From contig NZ_JABBPG010000011.1 of the NCBI RefSeq assembly GCF_013140855.1, positions 100,889 to 164,888 on the forward strand: a stretch of 64,000 nt of DNA, in the 5' to 3' direction. Below, one piece after another: positions 1-8,889 of the stretch; position 1 is the stretch's first letter; each line of letters begins with the position of its first letter. The translations under genes and the position numbers were made by a program. The notes below the pieces were generated by a model. It was not told the DNA's origin. It did no database searches and saw only the letters and a program-made list of their open reading frames with translations. The stretch comes from Pseudoalteromonas caenipelagi. Its GTDB lineage: Bacteria; Pseudomonadota; Gammaproteobacteria; Enterobacterales; Alteromonadaceae.

Positions 1-208
1 ATGTTGTAGAAAATTGCTTCAAAACTGCAAGTGCTCTGTCCATCGCCTCGTTGGATAGAATCATGTCTGAATTCAGCCCTGCAGCTAAGTCTACTTGCTG
101 CTTTTCTTTATGTAGTACTTGAAAGCTACCGTCAATTTCACGAGCGACGAGTAAGTGAAAGCTGTTTGAGCCTAAATCTACGGCGGCAATGGAAGGATAT
201 TCTGTCAT
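1..208 (-). CDS. ppx: Exopolyphosphatase, N-terminal part (truncated by window edge)
   Basis: Only the first 69 codons are in the window. The protein starts MTEYPSIAAVDLGSNSFHLL, the first phosphate-binding loop of the ASKHA-fold Ppx/GppA family, which hydrolyses the terminal phosphate of long-chain polyphosphate (family knowledge). The ATG overlaps the TGA of ppk as ATGA, so the two genes are co-transcribed and probably translationally coupled. Ppx rather than GppA is inferred from this ppk linkage. No defect is visible in the part seen. Confidence 0.93.
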   Translation of the reverse strand, partial: MTEYPSIAAVDLGSNSFHLLVAREIDGSFQVLHKEKQQVDLAAGLNSDMILSNEAMDRALAVLKQFSTT

Positions 209-2292
209 AGGCTACTCTTGCTGTTTTCCCATTTCTTTAAGTGATCATAAATGGCAATTTGAGAGCGAATTTTCTTTCGATTACCACGTCTTACATAACT
301 GTTCTTTTGCTCTGCGTCTATTATTCTTGCTTTTGTTCGGTCGCGAAACTGTAGTTCTAAAATGTCGATAATGAGTTGTTTTAGCTCTTCGTTATAGATG
401 GGGACACCAACTTCAACCCTGTGGTCTAAATTTCGCGTCATCCAATCGGCAGATGAAATATACACTAATGGCTCGCCGTTGTTCTCGAATACCATTACAC
501 GAGGGTGTTCCAAAAAGCGGTCTACAATACTGATCACTTTAATATTTTCACTGAAGCGAGGTAAGCCAGCAACGAGTGCACACATGCCACGAACAATGAT
601 GCGAACTTTAACCCCGTAGCGGGCAGCAAAATAGAGCTTGTCTACCAATTGCTTGTCTACTAAATTGTTTATTTTTATGGTTATTTTTGCATTCTTCCCT
701 TGCTCTGCATGTTTTACTTCCTGGTCGATTAGATCCAATATGCGGTCTCTTGCATTTACAGGTGAAATCAAGAGGTGTTCAAAATGAAATGGCCGATAGC
801 TACTTTCAATAAAGCGGAATACATTGTCACATTCTTCACAAATATCACAGTGACGAGTAAATAGGCTAAAATCGGTATAAATTTTCGCGGTTTTTTCGTG
901 AAAATTACCAGTGCCTATATGGGCATACTTTACTATTTTGCCTTTTTCTTTACGATGAATGACACACAGTTTGCTGTGCACTTTTAAAGCTGGGATCCCC
1001 ACCATCACTTTAATACCTGACTCGCTTAACCGTTTTGCCCATTCAATGTTATTTTGTTCATCAAATCTCGCTTTAAGCTCCACCATTACGGTGACGTGTT
1101 TGCCATTTTTTGCTGCACTGATTAATGACGCGATCAGTCGTGAATGGCGTGCTACACGATAAATGTTAACTTTGATTTGTGTTACATTGGGATCAAACGC
1201 CGCTTGGCGAACGTATTCGAGCATATGGTTAAATGTATGATAAGGATAATAAAGTAAAATATCCTGCTCAGAGATGGCATTGAATACGCAGGCATCCTTT
1301 TTGAACGCTTGGCTTTGTAAAGGAGGCAGGGGTTTATTCTCTAGGTGGCGTCGGCCAACGTTTGGAAAAGCGATGAAATCTCTAAAGTTGCGATAGCGAC
1401 CACCGGGGATCAATGCATCTTGATCGGTTACACCCAAACGCTTCTTCATAACCTTCAGCATCTCTTCGGGCATTGATTCATCATAGACTAGCCTTACAGG
1501 CTCAGCGTACAGACGTTGCTTTAAACCTTTAGACATCTTATCTAGCAAGCCTTCCTCAATCTCATCATCGAGGTTGTACTGTGCATCTCTCGTTAATTTA
1601 ATGGAATAGCCTTCGATATTGTCAAAGTTAAAAAAGCTCTTAAATACATCTGCCAAGAAAAACTGCACGATATCATCGAGCATGACAATGTGTTTTTGGC
1701 GACGAGAGCGTTCAGGAGGCAATTGTACAAATCGAGCAAGTCTATCCGTTGGAATTTCTAGTAAGGCATAGTGTTGCTTTTCACCATTCATGTGTACAAA
1801 GAAATAGGTCATGGTGTCATTCATATTATCTGAGTAGTCTTTATTTTCACTCAGTAACATAGGTGCCATATTAGGCAATACTTGGTCTTCAAAGTAATGC
1901 TTTAACCATGATTGGTGAAACTCAGACAGAGTTTGTGGTTGACTGATATGAATATTGTATTTCGTTAAGTCTGTCAAAATTTGCTGATAAATATAATTGA
2001 ACTTTTTACCAAGCTGGAGGACTTTTTGATTGATTTGACTCAGCAGTGCCTCATCTTCATCAAAATTAGTATTTGGCAAGTTATTTAACAAGATACGACG
2101 TTTAACATCGGCAACCCTGACTTGGAAGAACTCATCTAAGTTATTGGAGAATATGCCTAAAAATCGGATACGTTCAATAATTGGATTGCTATCGTCCTTA
2201 GCTTCTTGAAGTACACGTTCGTTAAAAGACAGCCAGCTTAGTTCTTTGGCAAAATAGCTAACCGTTTTTGGCTGAGAAGGCAGTGCTTGCAT
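205..2292 (-). CDS. ppk: Polyphosphate kinase PPK1
   Basis: Reversibly polymerises the gamma-phosphate of ATP into polyphosphate. The 695 aa match the family length (about 690). The N domain is recognisable from the FAKELSWLSFNERVLQEA stretch; the two catalytic histidines known from the family fall at about H458 (YAHIGTGNFHEKTA) and H596 (FLEHPRVMVFENNG). I chose ATG 2292 because GTGGA lies 7 nt before it; a GTG four codons upstream (2304) is in frame but lacks a Shine-Dalgarno. The stop overlaps the ppx start. A Pho box with a -10 hexamer lies directly upstream, so phosphate control by PhoB is likely. Confidence 0.96.
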   Translation of the reverse strand: MQALPSQPKTVSYFAKELSWLSFNERVLQEAKDDSNPIIERIRFLGIFSNNLDEFFQVRVADVKRRILLNNLPNTNFDEDEALLSQINQKVLQLGKKFNYIYQQILTDLTKYNIHISQPQTLSEFHQSWLKHYFEDQVLPNMAPMLLSENKDYSDNMNDTMTYFFVHMNGEKQHYALLEIPTDRLARFVQLPPERSRRQKHIVMLDDIVQFFLADVFKSFFNFDNIEGYSIKLTRDAQYNLDDEIEEGLLDKMSKGLKQRLYAEPVRLVYDESMPEEMLKVMKKRLGVTDQDALIPGGRYRNFRDFIAFPNVGRRHLENKPLPPLQSQAFKKDACVFNAISEQDILLYYPYHTFNHMLEYVRQAAFDPNVTQIKVNIYRVARHSRLIASLISAAKNGKHVTVMVELKARFDEQNNIEWAKRLSESGIKVMVGIPALKVHSKLCVIHRKEKGKIVKYAHIGTGNFHEKTAKIYTDFSLFTRHCDICEECDNVFRFIESSYRPFHFEHLLISPVNARDRILDLIDQEVKHAEQGKNAKITIKINNLVDKQLVDKLYFAARYGVKVRIIVRGMCALVAGLPRFSENIKVISIVDRFLEHPRVMVFENNGEPLVYISSADWMTRNLDHRVEVGVPIYNEELKQLIIDILELQFRDRTKARIIDAEQKNSYVRRGNRKKIRSQIAIYDHLKKWENSKSSL

Positions 2293-2322
2293 TTTGATGT
2301 CCACGAGAAATACGCTGCGTCA

Positions 2323-2356
2323 AATATAGGTCCAGTTTGTGACGTAGGTATGACAA
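2323..2356 (-). promoter_or_regulatory. Pho box and -10 element of the ppk promoter
   Basis: Read on the minus strand: TTGTCAT (2356-2350), 4 nt, ACGTCAC (2345-2339), 10 nt, TATATT (2328-2323). Two CTGTCAT-like half sites with an 11-bp period, the second 10 bp from the -10, is the layout of a PhoB-activated promoter. The site in front of pstC has the same spacing. The first half matches the consensus at 6 of 7 bases, the second at 5 of 7. No good -35 hexamer is present, as expected for an activator-dependent promoter. Confidence 0.7.
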
Positions 2357-2385
2357 GTGTCTTGTAAAGTGACAACTTGTCATAC
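2348..2385. repeat. Inverted repeat overlapping the ppk Pho box
   Basis: Left arm GTATGACAAGTGTC (2348-2361), 9-nt spacer, right arm GACAACTTGTCATAC (2371-2385). The arms pair over 14 positions with a single bulged base. It lies between the gcvR stop and the ppk promoter and shares bases with the upstream Pho half site. There is no T tract on either strand, so it is not an obvious intrinsic terminator. It could be an operator, or a hairpin in readthrough RNA from gcvR. Confidence 0.7.
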
Positions 2386-2436
2386 GTGTGTATTCGTGGC
2401 AAGGAGGTTGAATATCGGCCTGTTGTTGAGTGGGGA

Positions 2437-2943
2437 TTATTCTGTTTCAATATCAACAATTAGATCGCTGGTAATAGATTCTAATGCATCAATTACATTA
2501 TCTTTATTCATACCAATTGGTAGCGTAACAGTCGCAAACGCACTGAAAATAGGCACCCCCCAATTAGGCGCACTTTGTTGGCGAGAGTTTAGATGAGTGA
2601 TATTGGCGCCCTTATGACGTATCACACTTGCAAGTTCTTGCACTATTCCAGGTCTATCGTTACCCGTGATAACGAGGTTAATGGTTTCTGGCGTATGCTC
2701 CTCAGCTAGCATATCTCCCGTTTCCATTCTTACATCTAGACCTGGGAGTGCGCAAAGTCCATCTTGAAGTTGTTGTAAATGCTCTTCGGCAACTTCTACT
2801 TGGATTATTCCGGCAAACTGTCCAGCCAGATGGCTAAGATTACTGGTAAGCCAGTTTCCATGATGTGCGAGTACCGCTGAAGATATTTCTTCTACCAGAC
2901 CTGGTCGGTCCTTTCCTATTATTGTTAAAACTAACTGCTTCAT
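2437..2943 (-). CDS. gcvR: GcvR-like ACT-domain regulator (glycine cleavage system repressor family)
   Basis: A 168-aa protein with two ACT domains: residues about 1-85, opening MKQLVLTIIGKDRPGLVEEI, and about 90-168, with the same signature (LVITGNDRPGIVQELASVI). This two-ACT, DNA-binding-free architecture and length fit GcvR, which in enterobacteria modulates GcvA at the glycine cleavage operon in response to glycine. No gcv gene is nearby; the neighbours are ppk downstream on the same strand and pstC divergently upstream. Function is by family; a broader ACT-domain regulatory role is possible. Confidence 0.8.
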   Translation of the reverse strand: MKQLVLTIIGKDRPGLVEEISSAVLAHHGNWLTSNLSHLAGQFAGIIQVEVAEEHLQQLQDGLCALPGLDVRMETGDMLAEEHTPETINLVITGNDRPGIVQELASVIRHKGANITHLNSRQQSAPNWGVPIFSAFATVTLPIGMNKDNVIDALESITSDLIVDIETE

Positions 2944-3265
2944 AATGCGTGTCTCTTAATTATTTTTGCTATAAAAAAACATAGCGGTGGAAAAAAACGG
3001 TTTAAGCAAATGAGGGTATAATCCTTATACATAGCCTACAAAGGTAGATACCGCGCTCTAAGATTAGTTCACCAAATTTTGATGTCCAATAGAATCGAGT
3101 GTTAGTTTGTAAAGAAATGAAAACAATTTGTACCAAATAAAAAAAGGTAATAACAGTGTCATAAATTGGACTCAATATAATAATACTTTATGGATTGCGT
3201 TGTAACATAACTGTCATCTTGATGAAATATAATGCCCGCCAACTTTAGAATGAAAGGGTGTTTTG
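2944..3265. other. Divergent gcvR-pstC intergenic region (322 bp)
   Basis: AT-rich and without any credible ORF. It contains the Pho-box promoter of pstC at its right end. A single TGTCAT half site near 3158-3163 could be an extra weak PhoB contact but has no partner at the proper 11-bp spacing. The gcvR promoter should lie in the left half; I could not assign it with confidence. Confidence 0.6.
3200..3233 (+). promoter_or_regulatory. Pho box and -10 element of the pst operon promoter
   Basis: TTGTAAC (3200-3206), ATAA, CTGTCAT (3211-3217), then 10 nt and TATAAT (3228-3233). The second half site and the -10 are perfect consensus. The 11-bp repeat period and 10-bp distance to the -10 are those of PhoB-dependent promoters. 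Transcription would start about 20-25 nt before the pstC ATG. Confidence 0.85.
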
Positions 3266-5500
3266 ATGTCTTCAAATCCGCAGCAACCGTCTTTTAAAAC
3301 GGATAGAAGCCGTCTATTCAAAGACCGGTTTGCACAGTTTGGTATATCTGCTGGTGGGGTTATGGTGTTGATCGCATTGTTGTTGATCTTCTTCTACCTG
3401 CTCTATGTTGTTCAGCCTATATTCGAATCAGCCAAAGTTGAAAAACGCGTTGATGTTACATTGAGTAATGCACAGCAATATGTTGGCGTTGGTGTTGAAG
3501 AACAAACTGAGATAGCTTACCTTCTGAGTCGCACAGGGCATGTGGACTTTTACCAAGTAAAAGGAAAGCAAGCAGGTGGATTGATTGAACGTCTGTCAGT
3601 CAACCTAGATGGACAAGTAACCAGTGTTGCGAAAAGTGCACCATTTTTAGGTCAATATGCTTACGGTCTAGATAATGGACAAGTAACCTTAGTCAAACCC
3701 TCTTTCCTAGTCACCTTTCCTGGTAACGAGCGCGTAATTTCTCCTCGTTTAAGCTATCCCCTTGATGGCAAACAGCTGCTTGTTGATGAGCAGGGTAAGG
3801 CGATTAAACGATTTGCGTTTAGTCACTACGAAGATAAAACCGCGGTCGTAGCACTTACAGCAGATAAGCGCGTTATTTTTGCATCGTTTGTAGCTGAAGA
3901 GAATATGTTTAGCGGTGAAGTTGAGTGGGTTGTTGAACGTACTGAGTTAGAGATAGATGGTCGTATAGATGAGCTGCTAATGAGTCCTGATACGACTCGC
4001 ACTTTTGTTCGTTCAGCGAACCAAATTTATATTTTTGATACCCGTTATCCTAGTGAAGTTGAGCAACTACAAATACTTGCCGCTAATGAAGAGAATGCTA
4101 ATTTAGTGGGGACTACGCTATTAGCGGGTGCTAACTCACTGATGTTGGCGAACGATAATGGCGAAGTATCTCAATGGTTTGAAGTAAACTCAGACTCTGG
4201 CCGTCACTTTCAAAAGATCAGATCATTCGAAACGCCTAAAAACAGCAATGTAGATATTTATAGCGAATATTACCGACGCACTTTTTTTACCACTAATAGT
4301 AGCGGTGATTTGGGAATTTACTACACCACCAGCCAAGCCCATTTGTGGCAAGGTAAAGTAAGTGAAGGCGCAATTGAGTCGTTTGCTGTTTCACCTCGAT
4401 CAAATGCTGTATTGGTAGTGGCAGATAACAAACTCTCAGTATTTGATGTTCATAATGAACACCCTGAAGTGACTTGGTCTGCGTTATGGCAAGAGGTTTG
4501 GTATGAAGGTTATCCTGAGCCCGCATACACTTGGCAGTCTACGTCAGCTTCAGATGATTTTGAATCTAAGTTTTCACTCGTACCAATTTCATTCGGCACA
4601 ATTAAAGCGGCCATGTATGCGATGCTATTTGCTGTACCAATCGCATTGTCTGCTGCTGTATATACCGCTTACTTTATGTCGAGTGAGTTACGCCGTGTGG
4701 TCAAGCCAACAGTAGAAATAATGGAAGCTTTGCCAACCGTTATTCTAGGGTTCTTAGCGGGTCTTTGGTTAGCCCCATTGATTGAAACGCATTTACCTGC
4801 AATTGTCGCCTTGCTAGTACTATTGCCTTTGGCCGTGATAGCAACTGCGTTTTTCTGGACCAAACTACCTGAGAATATCCGCCACAAAGTGCCAGATGGT
4901 TGGCATTCGATGTTGCTTATTCCGGTTGTACTTTTTGTTGGCTGGTTATCTTTTACGATAAGTGGTGGTGTGGAAGAGTGGATGTTCGGAGGCAATGTTC
5001 GTCAATATCTCACCAATGAACTGGGTCTGACATTTGACCAACGTAACTCACTGGTCGTTGGTATTGCAATGGGGTTTGCGGTAATCCCAACGATCTTCTC
5101 TATCGCTGAAGATGCCGTATTCAGTGTGCCAAAACACCTATCCAATGGGTCTTTGGCTTTGGGGGCAACGCAATGGCAAACATTGGTAAGAGTTGTGTTG
5201 CTAACAGCAAGCCCGGGTATTTTCTCTGCGGTAATGATGGGCTTGGGCCGAGCAGTAGGTGAAACAATGATCGTACTGATGGCAACGGGTAATACGCCAA
5301 TTATGGATTGGAGTATTTTCCAGGGTATGCGCACATTAGCCGCTAACATCGCGGTAGAAATGCCAGAGTCTGAAGTAGGTAGTTCTCATTATCGAATCCT
5401 CTTCTTGGCTGCATTTGTGTTATTTATTTTCACCTTTGTATTTAACACGGTGGCTGAATTTGTTCGTCAGCAGCTACGTGAAAAATACAGTTCAATGTAA
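3266..5500 (+). CDS. pstC: Phosphate ABC transporter permease PstC, with long periplasmic insert
   Basis: One of the two membrane subunits of the high-affinity phosphate importer. At 744 aa it is more than twice the length of E. coli PstC. A first membrane helix lies at about residues 30-55, followed by about 370 mostly beta-rich residues that must be periplasmic, then a MetI-type permease domain (about 435-740). The ATPase-contacting loop is visible around SNGSLALGATQWQTLVRVVL. ATG 3266 is preferred over TTG 3263 because GAAAGGG sits 7 nt upstream. First gene of pstC-pstA-pstB-phoU; there is no pstS in this operon. Confidence 0.93.
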   Translation: MSSNPQQPSFKTDRSRLFKDRFAQFGISAGGVMVLIALLLIFFYLLYVVQPIFESAKVEKRVDVTLSNAQQYVGVGVEEQTEIAYLLSRTGHVDFYQVKGKQAGGLIERLSVNLDGQVTSVAKSAPFLGQYAYGLDNGQVTLVKPSFLVTFPGNERVISPRLSYPLDGKQLLVDEQGKAIKRFAFSHYEDKTAVVALTADKRVIFASFVAEENMFSGEVEWVVERTELEIDGRIDELLMSPDTTRTFVRSANQIYIFDTRYPSEVEQLQILAANEENANLVGTTLLAGANSLMLANDNGEVSQWFEVNSDSGRHFQKIRSFETPKNSNVDIYSEYYRRTFFTTNSSGDLGIYYTTSQAHLWQGKVSEGAIESFAVSPRSNAVLVVADNKLSVFDVHNEHPEVTWSALWQEVWYEGYPEPAYTWQSTSASDDFESKFSLVPISFGTIKAAMYAMLFAVPIALSAAVYTAYFMSSELRRVVKPTVEIMEALPTVILGFLAGLWLAPLIETHLPAIVALLVLLPLAVIATAFFWTKLPENIRHKVPDGWHSMLLIPVVLFVGWLSFTISGGVEEWMFGGNVRQYLTNELGLTFDQRNSLVVGIAMGFAVIPTIFSIAEDAVFSVPKHLSNGSLALGATQWQTLVRVVLLTASPGIFSAVMMGLGRAVGETMIVLMATGNTPIMDWSIFQGMRTLAANIAVEMPESEVGSSHYRILFLAAFVLFIFTFVFNTVAEFVRQQLREKYSSM

Positions 5501-5517
5501 TTATTGGAGTTCATGAC

Positions 5518-7167
5518 ATGGTAAGACAGTGGTTTAAGTCAGGGTCTCCTTGGATCTGGATGACAGGTGGTGCCGTTAGTATTAGTTTAATCTCGGTACT
5601 AGGTCTATTAGCGATGATAGCTTGGAAAGGATTATCTTTTTTCTGGCCTTCACAAGTTGTGGAACTGCACCTTCAAGGCTCGGTAAATGAGCAGATTGTG
5701 ATTGGTGAAATCTATGACAGAGAGCAAGTGCCTAAATCTCGTTTAGAGGCTGCAGGATTTGATTTATCGGCATATGATGAAGAGTTTATTGAGCGATTAT
5801 TGGTAAAAACTGGTAACCGTGAGTATGTGGAACTTGATTTTCGCTGGGTACTTTCAACGGATATCAAAAAGCAATCAACACCTGCAAGCTTAGCTGTTTT
5901 TGAACGAAGTAAAAATGGCAACTTCTATGGTTATGTAGAGCAGGTTATTGAAGATGGTAATGTTGTTACTCACAATGCAACTGAGCGCCTATATGAATTA
6001 GTTGAGCGTGCGGTTGACTTAAACGAAGAAGCCTTAGATTTACAAAATGGTGATATAGGTCATATTAACTATGAGCTTGAGCGTTTACGTCTGCAAGAAA
6101 AAGGCTATGTACTGGATAATGCGTTAACTGACGAGCGAGTTGCTGAGTTGCAGTCAAAGCGTGTGCAGTTACGTGAAGATTATAAGGTCCTTGAAAAGCG
6201 CTTATTTGAGTTACGTAAAAAAGCTAAACGTGACCAAGTTGTGGTCCGTGACATGCGTGGTGAGTTAGTTACGTTGCCAATCTACCAAGTGTTGGACGTT
6301 TGGTTCCCTAATGATATGGGATATTTTGCTAAAGTCGGTCATTATTTTACACAAATTGGTAAGTTCATCAGTGATGACCCTCGTGAAGCTAATACCGAAG
6401 GTGGGGTATTTCCTGCGATATTTGGTACTGTTTTCATGGTTATGCTGATGGCTGTGATAGTGACGCCTTTTGGCGTTGTTGCAGCAATTTACTTACATGA
6501 GTACGCTGCGAAGAATGCAGTAACAAAAATGATCCGTATCGCGGTAATCAACTTAGCAGGTGTTCCTTCAATTGTGTATGGTGTATTTGGTTTAGGTTTC
6601 TTTGTTTATATGTTAGGCGGCTCAATTGATGAATTATTCTATCGTGAAGCTGCGCCTAGCCCCGTTTTTGGAACCCCTGGTGTTATCTGGTCTGCGTTGA
6701 CGCTGGCCATTTTGACTCTACCGGTTGTTATCGTTTCGACTGAAGAAGGTTTATCTCGTATTCCTAGCTCAGTACGACATGGCTCGCTTGCATTAGGTGC
6801 AACACAAGCTGAAACGCTATGGAGAATTATTGTGCCAATGGCAAGTCCAGCCATCATGACAGGACTTATTTTAGCTGTAGCACGTGCGGCGGGTGAGGTT
6901 GCTCCACTGATGTTAGTAGGTGTAGTAAAAATGGCACCAACGCTGCCACTCGATGGAAACTTTCCTTATATCCACCTCGACCGCAAATTTATGCACTTAG
7001 GCTTCCACATATACGATGTCGGTTTTCAAAGCCCGAATGTAGAAGCTGCAAGGCCTTTGGTATATGCAACCGCATTCTTGTTAGTGACCGTGATCATCGC
7101 GTTAAATATTACAGCCATTGGTATTCGTAACCATTTACGTGAAAAATTCAGATCACTAGAACATTAA
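5518..7167 (+). CDS. pstA: Phosphate ABC transporter permease PstA, with periplasmic coiled-coil insert
   Basis: Second permease subunit of the Pst importer, 549 aa against about 296 in E. coli. After the first membrane helix (about 15-40) comes a hydrophilic region of the DUF3333 type (about 45-280) containing a charged heptad-rich stretch at about 165-245 that should form a coiled coil. The permease domain follows (about 300-545), with the coupling loop around RHGSLALGATQAETLWRII. It starts 17 bp after pstC. The expanded N terminus pairs with the enlarged PstC, suggesting the two inserts interact outside the membrane. Confidence 0.93.
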   Translation: MVRQWFKSGSPWIWMTGGAVSISLISVLGLLAMIAWKGLSFFWPSQVVELHLQGSVNEQIVIGEIYDREQVPKSRLEAAGFDLSAYDEEFIERLLVKTGNREYVELDFRWVLSTDIKKQSTPASLAVFERSKNGNFYGYVEQVIEDGNVVTHNATERLYELVERAVDLNEEALDLQNGDIGHINYELERLRLQEKGYVLDNALTDERVAELQSKRVQLREDYKVLEKRLFELRKKAKRDQVVVRDMRGELVTLPIYQVLDVWFPNDMGYFAKVGHYFTQIGKFISDDPREANTEGGVFPAIFGTVFMVMLMAVIVTPFGVVAAIYLHEYAAKNAVTKMIRIAVINLAGVPSIVYGVFGLGFFVYMLGGSIDELFYREAAPSPVFGTPGVIWSALTLAILTLPVVIVSTEEGLSRIPSSVRHGSLALGATQAETLWRIIVPMASPAIMTGLILAVARAAGEVAPLMLVGVVKMAPTLPLDGNFPYIHLDRKFMHLGFHIYDVGFQSPNVEAARPLVYATAFLLVTVIIALNITAIGIRNHLREKFRSLEH

Positions 7168-7196
7168 TAGTAAAGATTTTAAGTAGGTAGAAAGTA

Positions 7197-8024
7197 ATGA
7201 TTACAATAGCTCCAGAAGTTAATCAGGCCAACGGCCAAAAAAAGCTAGATCTTGCAAACTTGACTCCAGAGCAAACGTCTCTGCAGATCAAAGACCTAGA
7301 TCTTTACTATGCGGATAAACAGGCTCTGAGCAACGTAAATATGTTAATCCCTAAAGGGCAGGTAACAGCATTTATCGGCCCATCAGGGTGTGGTAAATCG
7401 ACCTTGTTACGCTGTATCAATCGTATGAACGACTTGGTTGATACTTGCCGCATAGAGGGTGAGATCATTCTGCACGGTCAGAATATTTATGATAAGCGTG
7501 TTGATGTTGCTGCATTGCGCCGTAGTGTCGGTATGGTGTTTCAGCGCCCAAATCCTTTTCCAAAATCGATATACGAAAATGTGGTTTATGGTTTACGCTT
7601 ACAAGGGATAAAAGATAAACGTAAGTTGGATGAGGTAGTTGAAAAGTCGTTACGTGGTGCAGCGTTATGGGATGAAGTAAAAGATAGACTTCATGACAGT
7701 GCATTTGGTCTCTCAGGTGGTCAGCAGCAACGTTTGGTTATTGCTCGTTCCATTGCGATTGAACCTGAAGTATTGCTATTGGATGAGCCAACCTCGGCAC
7801 TTGATCCAATCTCTACATTAGTTATTGAAGAGCTTATTAACGATTTAAAGAATAAGTACACAGTTGTTATTGTGACACACAATATGCAGCAGGCTGCTCG
7901 TGTTTCAGATCAGACCGCGTTCATGTACATGGGTGAACTTATCGAATATGCGGATACTAACACGCTATTTACTACCCCATCAAAAAAGAAAACAGAAGAC
8001 TATATAACCGGTCGTTACGGTTAA
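7197..8024 (+). CDS. pstB: Phosphate ABC transporter ATP-binding protein PstB
   Basis: Energises phosphate import on the cytoplasmic face. 275 aa with Walker A GPSGCGKST (61-69), signature LSGGQQQR, Walker B VLLLDEPTSALD and switch histidine VTHNMQQA. The family-typical inner region SVGMVFQRPNPFPKSI identifies PstB specifically. A 25-residue N-terminal tail precedes the ABC fold. AGGTAG lies before the ATG. Third gene of the operon, 29 bp after pstA and 24 bp before phoU. Confidence 0.97.
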   Translation: MITIAPEVNQANGQKKLDLANLTPEQTSLQIKDLDLYYADKQALSNVNMLIPKGQVTAFIGPSGCGKSTLLRCINRMNDLVDTCRIEGEIILHGQNIYDKRVDVAALRRSVGMVFQRPNPFPKSIYENVVYGLRLQGIKDKRKLDEVVEKSLRGAALWDEVKDRLHDSAFGLSGGQQQRLVIARSIAIEPEVLLLDEPTSALDPISTLVIEELINDLKNKYTVVIVTHNMQQAARVSDQTAFMYMGELIEYADTNTLFTTPSKKKTEDYITGRYG

Positions 8025-8048
8025 GTGGCTGATTGAAGGGGATTTAAT

Positions 8049-8750
8049 ATGGAACATAATTTAAATAAACACATTTCAGGTCGCTTCAATGAAGAACTTG
8101 AGAATGTTCGCAACCATGTGTTGAGCATGGGGGGACTCGTTGAGCAACAGCTTAATTTGGCATTAGATGCTGTTAATGAAGGTGATGCAGAAAAAGCACG
8201 TAAAGTGAGTGAAAATGATTACCAGGTTAACGCCATGGAAGTTAACATTGACGAAGAGTGTACACGCATTATTGCCAAACGACAGCCTGCCGCGAGTGAT
8301 CTGCGCTTGGTTGTTGCAATAGCTAAAACAATTGCTGACTTAGAACGTATTGGTGATGAAGCCGAGCGAATTGCACGTGTCGCTCTAGATTCGTTCACCA
8401 AAGATCAACAAGATTTGCTCGTAAACATTGAAAACATGGGTCGGCAAGTATCTAAAATGTTACATGACGTGCTAGACGCATTTGCGCGAATGGACGCCCA
8501 ACGTGCTTTTGAAGTGCATAAAGAAGACGCTAAAGTGGATAGAGAGTACGAAGCGTTAACACGTCAAATTATGACTTACATGATGGAAGACCCACGTTCA
8601 ATTCCAAAAATTATGGACTTGATCTGGTCTGTTCGTTCTCTAGAGCGGATTGGAGACCGTTGTCAGAATATTGCAGAATATGTGATTTATTTTGTTAATG
8701 GCAAAGATATTCGTCATACATCTCAAGAAGATATAGAAAAGTCTTTATAG
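8049..8750 (+). CDS. phoU: Phosphate signalling protein PhoU
   Basis: PhoU links the Pst transporter to the PhoR/PhoB system and represses the Pho regulon when phosphate is plentiful. 233 aa, two three-helix PhoU repeats with the metal-binding signatures near VVAIAKTIADLERIGDEAERIA and the equivalent RSLERIGDRCQNIAEYV. It closes the pst operon as in E. coli; phoB and phoR are not in the window. A long hairpin follows its stop. Confidence 0.96.
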   Translation: MEHNLNKHISGRFNEELENVRNHVLSMGGLVEQQLNLALDAVNEGDAEKARKVSENDYQVNAMEVNIDEECTRIIAKRQPAASDLRLVVAIAKTIADLERIGDEAERIARVALDSFTKDQQDLLVNIENMGRQVSKMLHDVLDAFARMDAQRAFEVHKEDAKVDREYEALTRQIMTYMMEDPRSIPKIMDLIWSVRSLERIGDRCQNIAEYVIYFVNGKDIRHTSQEDIEKSL

Positions 8751-8762
8751 CTTATGTCAGAT

Positions 8763-8797
8763 AAGTTGACCTTGACTAAAGAGGTTAAGGTCAACTT
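8763..8797 (+). terminator. Hairpin after phoU (probable operon end)
   Basis: AAGTTGACCTT (8763-8773) and AAGGTCAACTT (8787-8797) pair perfectly over 11 bp around a 13-nt loop. The downstream sequence AATTTATCTTATT is T-rich but lacks an uninterrupted U tract, so this may be a weak intrinsic terminator or an RNA-stabilising 3' hairpin. Confidence 0.55.
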
Positions 8798-8889
8798 AAT
8801 TTATCTTATTGATAAAAAGCGTTCACAAAGCTGTTCAATGCTGTAAAATTACCCCCGCTTAGCATATAAATATGATTTAAGGGTCAGTT

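Noticed and set aside
4293..4526. Antisense reading frame inside pstC, and similar frames opposite most long genes
   Set aside because: They lack ribosome-binding sites, have low-complexity Ser/Thr/Ala-rich translations and are fully explained as shadows of the real genes.
8838..8856. Possible Pho box ahead of the DUF47-pit operon (CTGTTCA and CTGTAAA)
   Set aside because: The half sites are 10 bp apart instead of 11, both are imperfect, and no -10 lies at the expected distance.
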